A DNA stretch of 34,160 nucleotides, from contig NW_026516476.1 of NCBI RefSeq assembly GCF_025602895.1, positions 1 to 34,160 on the forward strand, given 5' to 3'. The stretch comes from Polychytrium aggregatum. Taxonomy: Eukaryota > Chytridiomycota > Chytridiomycetes > Polychytriales. Shown one piece after another: positions 26,747-34,160 of the stretch (positions are counted from its first letter, which is position 1; every line of letters begins with the position of its first letter). The notes under the pieces are model-generated. The model worked only from the letters and a program-made list of their open reading frames with translations. It did no database searches and was not told where the DNA came from. Both the position numbers and the translations under genes were made by a program.

Positions 26747-29700
26747 TCAGCTGCCCACAAGGTCTGAGACCAAGCGGGTGAACACATTTTCAAGCAGTTC
26801 CCACAAGGGAATAGCAGGATCGACGGGAGGTCGGGGTGGTGGAGTGACAAGTGCTGGCACTATACTACGCTGTGATGAGGGTGCAGGGAGAGACTGCAAG
26901 GGTGGGACTACACTGGTTGTGGGAGTGGGTGCTGGTACTGGGTGTGCACCAAGTGCGAATGCTCGGAAGGCAGTGCGGGGAGCGGGTACATGAGCAGCAA
27001 GCGATCCAAGTGCGGGAGGGGTGCGAGTGCGAGGGGGAGTGCGATCGAAAGAGAGCAGGTCCAGCAGCTTGTCCACTGGTCCCACTCCGGCTATACCACT
27101 TTCCACCCAAGTCGGGTGGGCCGTCTTGAGGGCTGCGACCTTGCGGACCAGGACTTGATGCGGATCCACACACTGCTGTGCGTGGGTCCTGGTCAAGTCG
27201 ATCCCGGATCCGTGTCGAGCCAGGTTCTTGCACTTGCGGTATCCGAACCTGAAGTGGCCTGGGAGAGCACCGAGTCGCCATCGGACCATGAACATGAGCA
27301 TGACCATGGATCCTTGGTACCCGCGAGCCTCCCAGAGTCCCGACATCTTGGTCGACGGGGTGCAGGCGGCGGTGAGCTGCTTGGAGCGGTCGAAGCCGTT
27401 CTTCATGTGGTCCTCGAAGATGAGGGTCTTGATCGGGACGGGCTGGGGTCGGGGCGGTCCGGGCGGCGGCGGCTGGTGTCGGGTCTTGCCTCGGTAGATC
27501 TCCGTGGCCGTGAGGGAGTGGTCGGCCTCTTGTCGGCGGACCACCATGGCCCAGTGCGGATCGGCTCGGACTCCTTGGCCGAGGAACTGGTCGGGGTGGT
27601 AGGGCGCAATGATCTTGTTGCGCAGGATCATCGACAGCATCTTGTCGCCGTCAGAGACTTGGTCGTCCCAGCGGGCCCAGTTCTGCAGGGCCAGCATCTT
27701 GACACGGACGGACATCTTGGGGAGGCCGCAGTTGAGGTGCATGGCACCGACGGGAGTGCCGGGGCCGACGCGGAACATGGTGCGGAGGGCCGTCATCTGG
27801 GCGTCGTCGAGGCGGTCGCGCAGAGCCGGGTCCGGGATGTCCATGGCCATCCCGTATTCGAGGGTCGGCCGCACAAAGGTCTTGTAGACCTGGGTGATGG
27901 TCTTGGCCGAGACCTTGCCGAGGGTGATGCCAAGTCCAACCACGGTGTCGGTGACCATGTGGACCTTGCGGAGGAGCTTGTCGAACTGGAGGTCCGGGCG
28001 GAATCCGTCAATGTCGACCATGACACCGAGGTAGCGGAACTGGAGGACCTTGGGCAGCTCGGTGCCGTACAGCTTGGCGGGATGGAGCTGGTCGACGTTG
28101 CAGGCCGAGTACAGCACCTCGCACTTGGGAGGCGAGAAGCGGTAGCGATTGTCGACACTGTGACGCTCACAGATGTCCAGCATGGCCTGGGTGCGGCCAG
28201 CCGGACAGATGAGGACACCATCGTCGGCAAACCAGAGCGAGTTGACCCGGAGACGGTGGTGGCGACTGGAGGCAAGCACAAGTCCGTCCTCGGCTCGGAG
28301 CAGTCCAGGCAGGTCGTCAATGTGGGCACTGAACAGAAGGGGACTCAGGACCGAGCCTTGGATGAGACCCTTCTGCAGCCACACAGGCTGTGACGTGCGG
28401 CCCTTGCTGGCGACGCGGACAAGAGTGCGGTCGAACATGGCCCTGAGGACCCCGACGGCGACCGGACCAGCACCTCGGGCGGCGATCTTGTCCCAGAGGC
28501 GCTCCCGCCAGACAGTGTCGTAGGCGGCCTTGATGTCGAGGAAGACCAGGCTGTACTCGTCGTCGCAGATCTTGTTCATGCGGACAAGAGCGTCGAGCGA
28601 GTACACCTGGTCGAGGGTGCCTCGGTCCGGGCGGAAGCCTCCCTGGGCAATGTCCATGATGCCGATCTCGCGGGTGAGGAACGGCAGCAGGACTCGCTCG
28701 GCGATCTTGCGGAGGACCTGGGTCAACCCGATGGGCCGGTACATGGCCGGATCGAGGATCGAACCCTTGTTCTTGTAGACCGGGTGGATCAGGACAGTGT
28801 TCCACTCGGTCGGGACGACGGAGGCCTTGAGGGCGGCCAGCAGGATGGCCCGGAGCCAGGGAGCGACCACGGGAGCGACAGGGTGCAGCATCTCGGCCTT
28901 GATCTTGTCCGGGCCGGAGGACTTGCGCTTGGGGGACTTGACGATGGCATCGGCCACCTCGTCCGACGACAAGCGGGGAATGGATCGATCCTCGGGGAGC
29001 AGGCGCGGAACAGTGTCCAGGGGTCTTGGGCCGACGGTCCGGTCAAAGGCGGCACCGGGGGTGTCCTGGGAGTGCGAGGAGACCTTGCCGTAGTGGACCA
29101 CAAGTCGCTCGAGGGCCTCGTCCGAGTTGTCAAAGTGGAAGGCGTCGTCGAGCTCCTTGCGCTTCTTCATGGCGGCCAGGGACTTGGCGACCTCGGAAGC
29201 GTTGAGTGAGTGCAGCTTGTTCATGGCCAGGGTCTCGGCTGCTCGGCGGGACTGGACGATGAGGTTCTTTTCTTGTTTGCGGACAGCGCGGAGTTCGGCG
29301 CGCTTGTCCTCGGCGACGCGGAGGGAGAGCCCGGGCAACTTGAGCTGGTAGATGAGATCGCGGCGCCTCTCGCGAAGCTGCCGCATCTCGGGGATCAGGG
29401 CCGGGTCCTTCCAGACGGTCTTGATGGAAGCCTTGCCGATGGTGGAGTCGGCAGCGGTGGTGATCAGGGCGATCATGATGGACCAGGCGCGGTCGATGCA
29501 GTCCTGGGCCGCACTCTCCGAGATCGGAATGACCGATCCCCTTGAGATTGGCCGGAGTGCAGCCTGTATGCGCTGCAGACCGCGTTCGCGCTCGTCCAGC
29601 AGCGCCAAGAGGTACTGGGCGCGGACGGCGGGATCCTCGAGCTGGGCGATCTTCCACTGCCATTGGTCGACCTTTGGGTAGTACTTTGGCTGTACCCGCA

Positions 29701-30421
29701 GAGTCGCCCAGATGGGGAAGTGGTCGGACTGGCCACGGAAGGCACCGGCAGTGTCGACCTGCAGCAGCGGGTCGTTGTTGGCCTGGCGATGCGACACAAA
29801 GATGTAGTCGATCGTTGTCCAGCTGGGACCCCGCTGCCGGGTGTGGGTCGGGATCACAGCTGGAGGCACAACGCGGAGACCGGCGCGGGAGACAGTGTCC
29901 TCGAGGATCTTCTCCCTGCCACGGAGCGGCGTGGGCAGTCCGCTCAGGGCACTGAGGTGGGCATTGAAGTCACCCACCACAATGACCTGGGCGTCGGGGA
30001 GGGCGGCCTTGGTGTGGATCGACTGGAGGGCCTCGCGGTAGTCGTCCAGCTTGAGGCTCGGGGACAGGTAGAAGTTGCCGATGTGGATGACGTGTTTGTA
30101 TGTCACCCACATGGCGTCGCCCTTGTCGCTGACTTCAATGTTGGTGAAGTCGTGCGGGTCGATCCTGGCCGGGTTGTAGAGGATGGCGATGCCTCTACCG
30201 GCGCGGCAACGGGGACCAGGGACCTTGACGGCATAGCCACAGAGAGGGCTGCGGGGTTCGAGGTCGGCGAGGGTTTCTTGGACACCGACAAAGTCGATGT
30301 CGTTGGTGTCGATGAGGTTCTTGAGTTCAACGTCGTTGACGTTGATGCCACAGACATTGAAGGAAGCGACGGTCAGGGATGTCTGGGCCCTGCCGCCTCC
30401 CTGCGAGGGGTGTGGATTCAT
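26747..30421 (-). CDS. LINE LB-4 ORF2: APE endonuclease and reverse transcriptase, intact
   Basis: 1224 residues, ATG at 30419-30421 overlapping the ORF1 stop (ATGA). Residues 1-240 are an apurinic-type endonuclease with N22 (SFNVCG), E49 (VQETL), D151/N153 (VVGDFN), D205 (TIDYIF) and D233/H234 (SDHFPI). A linker follows, then the RT (about 530-800) with YRPIGLTQVLRKIAERV, D629 in FLDIKAAYDTV and D733-D734 in WFADDGVLI. The C-terminal region has VRWRLGALPGHFRFGYRKC and RTHAQQC (C1064, H near 1080, C near 1084). The first zinc Cys seen in LA is Tyr here. No RNase H domain was seen. The protein should nick DNA or extend an available 3' end and copy the element RNA from its poly(A). All catalytic residues are present. 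Confidence 0.95.
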   Translation of the reverse strand: MNPHPSQGGGRAQTSLTVASFNVCGINVNDVELKNLIDTNDIDFVGVQETLADLEPRSPLCGYAVKVPGPRCRAGRGIAILYNPARIDPHDFTNIEVSDKGDAMWVTYKHVIHIGNFYLSPSLKLDDYREALQSIHTKAALPDAQVIVVGDFNAHLSALSGLPTPLRGREKILEDTVSRAGLRVVPPAVIPTHTRQRGPSWTTIDYIFVSHRQANNDPLLQVDTAGAFRGQSDHFPIWATLRVQPKYYPKVDQWQWKIAQLEDPAVRAQYLLALLDERERGLQRIQAALRPISRGSVIPISESAAQDCIDRAWSIMIALITTAADSTIGKASIKTVWKDPALIPEMRQLRERRRDLIYQLKLPGLSLRVAEDKRAELRAVRKQEKNLIVQSRRAAETLAMNKLHSLNASEVAKSLAAMKKRKELDDAFHFDNSDEALERLVVHYGKVSSHSQDTPGAAFDRTVGPRPLDTVPRLLPEDRSIPRLSSDEVADAIVKSPKRKSSGPDKIKAEMLHPVAPVVAPWLRAILLAALKASVVPTEWNTVLIHPVYKNKGSILDPAMYRPIGLTQVLRKIAERVLLPFLTREIGIMDIAQGGFRPDRGTLDQVYSLDALVRMNKICDDEYSLVFLDIKAAYDTVWRERLWDKIAARGAGPVAVGVLRAMFDRTLVRVASKGRTSQPVWLQKGLIQGSVLSPLLFSAHIDDLPGLLRAEDGLVLASSRHHRLRVNSLWFADDGVLICPAGRTQAMLDICERHSVDNRYRFSPPKCEVLYSACNVDQLHPAKLYGTELPKVLQFRYLGVMVDIDGFRPDLQFDKLLRKVHMVTDTVVGLGITLGKVSAKTITQVYKTFVRPTLEYGMAMDIPDPALRDRLDDAQMTALRTMFRVGPGTPVGAMHLNCGLPKMSVRVKMLALQNWARWDDQVSDGDKMLSMILRNKIIAPYHPDQFLGQGVRADPHWAMVVRRQEADHSLTATEIYRGKTRHQPPPPGPPRPQPVPIKTLIFEDHMKNGFDRSKQLTAACTPSTKMSGLWEARGYQGSMVMLMFMVRWRLGALPGHFRFGYRKCKNLARHGSGIDLTRTHAQQCVDPHQVLVRKVAALKTAHPTWVESGIAGVGPVDKLLDLLSFDRTPPRTRTPPALGSLAAHVPAPRTAFRAFALGAHPVPAPTPTTSVVPPLQSLPAPSSQRSIVPALVTPPPRPPVDPAIPLWELLENVFTRLVSDLVGS

Positions 30422-32703
30422 TGGAGTCGTGCAGCGCTGCTGCTGGCCCGGGGGCCCTCTCCTTCAGAGTCAGTGTCCATGACGGACAGCGGGACTCTGT
30501 AGGCGGGGTGAGGCTTGCTGGGCTTTGACGAGGCACCAGCGGCGGGGGCAGCAGCAGCAGCGACAGCAACGACAACGGCAGGGGCAGCGGTAGCGGCAGC
30601 GGCAGAGGCAGACGACGAGGCAGCGGCAGCGGCAGAACCAGGGACCTTGGGGACGGCGGTGATGTCCGCCCGCTTGACCTCCTTGCCGGATAGGGCCTTC
30701 TTGAGGAGCGAGTCGTACTCGTCGCGGTACTCCTCGGGGATGCGCATCTGGATGCAGCGGCGGACAGGGGCGGTCTTGGCCTTGGCTGCCTGGCGGAGGG
30801 ACTTTGCCATAAAGTTCTTGATGGCATCGGATCGGGACAGGGCCAGTCCATGGTGCTTGAGACCATGGATGACGTCGTAGGCCGGTACGACCCTGACCCT
30901 GCCATGTGTGGACGACAGCGACTCCAGACGGGCACCAAGGTCGGCCTTGTTGGATTTGTCGCGGACAAGGACCTCCATGACCGTGGCCTCAGGGAAGTTG
31001 ATCTCGGCCAACTCCCTGGTGTCGATGCCGCATCGCTTGAGGTTGCGGCGGACACTGCCGAGGTCGCCACAGCGGATGCCCTCGACGTACAGCCAGTCCA
31101 TGTTGGTGACGGCCTCCCTGAACTTGTCGTTCCGGAGCTCAGAGTTGGCGACCGTCCCGGGGACAAGGACTGGCTGGCGGTGCTGGTTGGGCTGGATCGG
31201 CTTGGAGGAGCCTGGCATTCGGCCGGTGGTCAGCATCCTCTTCCATTCGTCGAGCTGGCTGGCCTCGGACATGCGGCCGACACGGCTCTCGGCCTCCCGA
31301 ACGTTCTTCAAGAGAGCGGCCTTGTACGAGGGAGACGGGGCGGAAACAGGGGCAGAGCCAGGGAGGGAGCCGGAGGACTGGGTCTTGGAACCGGGGGACT
31401 GGGTCTTGGGGGTGGCAGTCTTGTTGGCAACAGACTTGCGGAGCTGCTCCGTGGCACGGCTGATTGCCACATTGGACTTGGCGATCTTCTGGACCATGGC
31501 CTTGGTGGCAGCATCCATGTTGTCGGCCACGAGTGCCTCGAACAGGATGGACTGCACCCGGTCAGCCTCTCGCTTGAGGATAGCGAGGGCCTCCTCGGGT
31601 TTCATCGCAGGGACGGGAGCCTGGGACGGAGGAGGGGTCTTGGCCTTGACGACGGGTCGGGGCGGAAGGACGGGCCTGGCCTTGGGGACAGGGGACGCAG
31701 TGCCAACAGCATCAACAGCTCGACGAGCTGGATCGACGGGGTCAGCAGTGGAAGCAGGGGCTGCTCGAGGGGCGCCTTCAGAGGCACCACGGGGGACGGC
31801 GCGCTGCTTGTCCATGGTCTTGAGGCCGCACTTGGTGTGGAAGTTCTCCTTGAACTTGTCCGAGAACGCATCCACAAACAGCTTGCGGGACTCCTTGGTG
31901 GTGCGGCTCATGTGGGCCCAGAACTGGAAGGCCGACATCTGGCCGGGGCAGGGTCCGTCCTCGAGGGCCTGGGGACACTTGAGCTGGAGCTCGTCCTTGC
32001 CGTGCTTGACGACGATCCAGGGATCGGCCGAGGCGAGCTTGCACTTGCGGCACAGGACAGTGCACTGCAGCTTGGCGGTCACGGCCATCCACAGCTGGTT
32101 GTTCATCTTGGTGACGTCGATGATCTGGGTTGCAGCCTTCTGATCATCGACGTCGGACGAGGCGTGCCACTTGCGCCAGAACTCGTCGCGCCAAGGAACC
32201 GAGACGACGTCGGCACTGGGCTGGACAACAATGTCCATGGCACAGTGGTCTTGGTGGGGAGCGGCGGAGGAGGACACGGGAGCCAGGGACTCGGCAGGGT
32301 GGTCTTGGTCGGCACAGGAGGACGAGGGCTCAGCGTCAGGCTCTTGGTCCGGGCTGAGGTCTTCTTCGACATTGATGTCCTCCAGTTCATCAATGTCGAC
32401 GGCGGCACGGGCGGCAGCGCGGTCCAAGGGCGGGAACGAAAAGTCGGGTTCGGCCGGGAACCTGAACTCGGGCGGGGCCGGGAGCCTGGACTCGGGCACG
32501 GACACGGACGGGAACTCGGACTCGGGGAGACGCTCGTCATGCTCCGGCCTGGGGAGCATGGTCATTGCGTCGGGCAAGGACAGGCGACGCTTGGCGGGGG
32601 AGGAAGGGGTGGCCACGGGTCGCTCCTTGCGCTTGAAGATCAAGCTGCCGACAGCGATGGTCGAGGCCGGGAGAAGGGACTGCTGGGGTCTGTCCTTGGA
32701 CAT
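30418..32703 (-). CDS. LINE LB-4 ORF1 protein (gag-like, zinc-ribbon-like motif), intact
   Basis: 761 residues, ATG at 32701-32703. The N-terminal ~200 residues are Pro/Ser/Glu-rich and disordered, with a basic cluster (FKRKERPV, PAKRRLS). The motif C218-x2-C221-x21-C243-x8-C252 with VVKHGKDELQLKC and MSAFQFWAHM matches the LA spacing exactly. A Pro/Lys-rich linker leads to the second conserved block (YVEGIRCGDLGSVRRNLKRC, IDTRELAEINFPEATVMEVL, VRRCIQMRIPEEY). After it comes an Ala-rich low-complexity stretch before the C-terminus. Family unknown to me; an RNA-binding or chaperone role is inferred from its position as LINE ORF1. The ATGA overlap suggests coupled translation of ORF2. Confidence 0.9.
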   Translation of the reverse strand: MSKDRPQQSLLPASTIAVGSLIFKRKERPVATPSSPAKRRLSLPDAMTMLPRPEHDERLPESEFPSVSVPESRLPAPPEFRFPAEPDFSFPPLDRAAARAAVDIDELEDINVEEDLSPDQEPDAEPSSSCADQDHPAESLAPVSSSAAPHQDHCAMDIVVQPSADVVSVPWRDEFWRKWHASSDVDDQKAATQIIDVTKMNNQLWMAVTAKLQCTVLCRKCKLASADPWIVVKHGKDELQLKCPQALEDGPCPGQMSAFQFWAHMSRTTKESRKLFVDAFSDKFKENFHTKCGLKTMDKQRAVPRGASEGAPRAAPASTADPVDPARRAVDAVGTASPVPKARPVLPPRPVVKAKTPPPSQAPVPAMKPEEALAILKREADRVQSILFEALVADNMDAATKAMVQKIAKSNVAISRATEQLRKSVANKTATPKTQSPGSKTQSSGSLPGSAPVSAPSPSYKAALLKNVREAESRVGRMSEASQLDEWKRMLTTGRMPGSSKPIQPNQHRQPVLVPGTVANSELRNDKFREAVTNMDWLYVEGIRCGDLGSVRRNLKRCGIDTRELAEINFPEATVMEVLVRDKSNKADLGARLESLSSTHGRVRVVPAYDVIHGLKHHGLALSRSDAIKNFMAKSLRQAAKAKTAPVRRCIQMRIPEEYRDEYDSLLKKALSGKEVKRADITAVPKVPGSAAAAASSSASAAAATAAPAVVVAVAAAAAPAAGASSKPSKPHPAYRVPLSVMDTDSEGEGPRASSSAARLQ

Positions 32704-32810
32704 CGCTCAGCAGTGGGGAAGGGGACAGGGAGTGTGGGAGCGAGGGCGGGGAACTGGAGGGGCAGAGCTGGAACAAACACAGAGGTGAAAGCAGTGTGGT
32801 GCAGGCCACA

Positions 32811-32950
32811 CGGTGCAGCAAGAGCAATACAGGTGCAGCAGGAGCAGGACAGGTGCAGCAAGAGCAGGACAGGTGCAGCAAGAGCAGGACAGGTGCAGCA
32901 AGAGCAGGACAGGTGCAGCAGGAGCAGGATAGGTGCGGCAGGAGCAGAGA
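32811..32950. repeat. 20-bp tandem repeat, seven units, in LB 5' UTR
   Basis: Units of AGGTGCAGCARGAGCAGGAC in phase from 32831 to 32950 (six), plus a degenerate unit at 32811-32830. It lies between the ORF1 start and the 5' end of LB-4. LA carries 21-bp-spaced repeats of unrelated sequence in the same place. Confidence 0.92.
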
Positions 32951-32962
32951 ACTCGATGTGTC

Positions 32963-32996
32963 AGGGTTAGGTTAGGGGGGGTTAGGTTAGGTTAGG
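32963..32996 (+). repeat. Telomere-type repeat tract (TTAGG-like)
   Basis: Reads AGGG, TTAGG, TTAG followed by six more G, then TTAGG three times, on the + strand. The G-rich strand runs 5' to 3' to the right, as it would if the chromosome end lay to the right. The tract starts at the 5' end of LB-4 and ends exactly where the LB-5 poly-T starts. The pentamer and variable G number differ from the common fungal TTAGGG. Confidence 0.85.
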
Positions 32997-33120
32997 TTTT
33001 TTTTTTTTTGTTACTATAGTCAACTTTATTCAAGAAGACAAGCCATCAGGTCCAACAGGTTGGTACCCCGGCACGTTGAGTACACAGGCAAGCCTATTTA
33101 CTCCTGTTGCAGCCTAGTGC
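32997..33120 (-). mobile_element. LINE LB copy LB-5 (3' UTR stub)
   Basis: 13 T (32997-33009) followed by 111 nt of LB 3' UTR, cut after cctagtgc just before the ORF2 stop. It is joined on the left to the telomeric tract and on the right to the LB-6 poly-T (33121-33132). It carries the AATAAA signal but no codons. Confidence 0.92.
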
Positions 33121-34160
33121 TTTTTTTTTTTTGTTACTATAGTCAACTTTATTTAAGAAGACAAGCCATCAGGTCCAACAGGTTGGTACCCCGGCACGTT
33201 GAGTACACAGGCAAGCCTATTTACTCCTGTTGCAGCCTAGTGCTGCCTCAGCTGCCCACAAGGTCTGAGACCAAGCGGGTGAACACATTTTCAAGCAGTT
33301 CCCACAAGGGAATAGCAGGATCGACGGGAGGTCGGGGTGGTGGAGTGACAAGTGCTGGCACTATACTACGCTGTGATGAGGGTGCAAGGGAGAGACCTGC
33401 AAGGGGTGGGGACTACACTGGTTGGTTGAGTGGGTGCTGTGTTACTTGGGTGTGACACCAAGTGCGAAATGCTCGGAAGGCCAGAGGCGGGGAGCGGGTA
33501 CATGAGCAGCAAGCGATCCAAGTGCGGGATGGGGTCGAGTGGAGGGGGCAGTGCGATCGAAAGAGAGCAGGTCCATCAGCTTTGTCCACGTGGTCCCACT
33601 CCGGCTATACCACTTTCCACCCAAGTCGGGTGGGCCGTCTTGAGGGCTGCGACCTTGCGGACCAGGACTTGATGCGGATCCACACACTGCTGTGCGTGGG
33701 TCCTGGTCAAGTCGATCCCGGATCCGTGTCGAGCCAGGTTCTTGCACTTGCGGTAGCCAAATCTGAAGTGGCCTGGGAGAGCACCGAGTCGCCATCGGAC
33801 CATGAACATGAGCATGACCATGGATCCTTGGTACCCGCGAGCCTCCCAGAGTCCCGACATCTTGGTCGACGGGGTGCAGGCGGCGGTGAGCTGCTTGGAG
33901 CGGTCGAAGCCGTTCTTCATGTGGTCCTCGAAGATGAGGGTCTTGATCGGGACGGGCTGGGGTCGGGGCGGTCCGGGCGGCGGCGGCTGGTGTCGGGTCT
34001 TGCCTCGGTAGATCTCCGTGGCCGTGAGGGAGTGGTCGGCCTCTTGTCGGCGGACCACCATGGCCCAGTGCGGATCGGCTCGGACTCCTTGGCCGAGGAA
34101 CTGGTCGGGGTGGTAGGGCGCAATGATCTTGTTGCGCAGGATCATCGACAGCATCTTGTC
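33121..34160 (-). mobile_element. LINE LB copy LB-6, continues beyond right edge
   Basis: Poly-T 33121-33132, 3' UTR, ORF2 stop at 33248-33250, then ORF2 coding sequence to the window end. Bases 33595-34160 match LB-3 and LB-4 closely, while 33385-33590 contain many small indels. Confidence 0.9.
33248..34160 (-). pseudogene. LINE LB-6 ORF2 C-terminal part, partial, with indel cluster
   Basis: From 33576 to the edge the frame is clean and encodes the post-RT region (MLSMILRNKIIAPYHPDQFL, ADPHWAMVVRRQEADH, VRWRLGALPGHF, RTHAQQC). Between about 33385 and 33590 roughly fifteen one- or two-base insertions, deletions and substitutions relative to LB-4 break the Pro/Ala-rich tail into several frames. 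The flanks are almost identical to LB-4, so the damage is very local. It could be a mutation cluster or an error of the assembly near its end. Confidence 0.8.

Larger units (their letters stand above)
26619..32962 (-). mobile_element. LINE family LB, copy LB-4 (full length, both ORFs intact)
   Basis: Poly-T 26619-26631 (13 T), 3' UTR with AATAAA (26632-26746), ORF2 (26747-30421), ORF1 (30418-32703) and a 5' UTR with 20-bp tandem repeats up to about 32962, where telomere-type repeats begin. At 6.34 kb it is the only complete, apparently functional LINE in the window. Both ends touch other array members: LB-3 on the left, the telomeric tract on the right. Confidence 0.95.

Noticed and set aside
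32811..32950. Regular 20-bp units considered as a CRISPR-like array
   Set aside because: Units are contiguous without spacers and sit in a LINE 5' UTR of a eukaryotic element.
30850..32970. + strand open frame of 706 codons across LB ORF1 and the 5' UTR repeats
   Set aside because: Antisense shadow of ORF1; composition is Gly/Arg/Leu-rich low complexity and the end is encoded by the 20-bp tandem repeat and telomere-type tract.

Overview
The window holds no recognisable host gene. It is built entirely from retrotransposons plus one short telomere-type repeat, and almost every coding unit is on the minus strand. A fungus is the most likely host: two chromodomain Ty3/Gypsy elements of the self-primed (Tf1/sushi-like) type, APE/RT LINEs with a FADD reverse transcriptase, GC-rich third codon positions and a TTAGG-like repeat. 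I cannot fix the phylum; an early-diverging fungus is a guess.

The backbone is a head-to-tail chain of LINE copies from two families, called here LA and LB. All have the 3' poly(A) end on the left (seen as poly-T on the + strand) and the 5' end on the right. In order: LA-1 (1-1429, 5' part of a copy entering from the left), LA-2 (1430-1663 plus 13993-14961, split by a Gypsy element), LB-1 (14962-15714), LB-2 (15715-15737, a 23-nt stub), LA-3 (15738-23394, nearly full length with a broken ORF2), LB-3 (23395-26618, 5'-truncated), LB-4 (26619-32962, full length with both ORFs intact), a telomere-type tract (32963-32996), LB-5 (32997-33120, short 3' stub) and LB-6 (33121-34160, leaving the window). 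Each copy starts with poly-T directly on the truncated or complete 5' end of the one before it. The interrupted copy never resumes on the far side, so the chain reads as successive additions to a chromosome end on the right, not as nested insertions.

Two LTR retrotransposons were later nested into LA-2. Gy2 (1664-13992; 791-bp LTRs; TSD GGGAG) sits in the LA-2 ORF2, and Gy1 (2576-8492; 385-bp LTRs; TSD ACCGG) sits in the chromodomain codons of Gy2 pol. The LTRs of each pair look identical, so both insertions are recent. Both elements have a gag and a -1 frameshifted pol (G-GGA-AAY heptamer) with protease, RT, RNase H, integrase and chromodomain. Both have a PBS that matches the predicted 5' end of their own RNA instead of a tRNA.

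The point of most interest is the probable telomere-end LINE system. Two related families share a 3'-terminal motif, an ATGA ORF1/ORF2 overlap, a zinc-ribbon-like ORF1 and 20-21 bp tandem repeats in the 5' UTR. One junction shows poly-T cDNA joined directly to the 3' end of a TTAGG tract.
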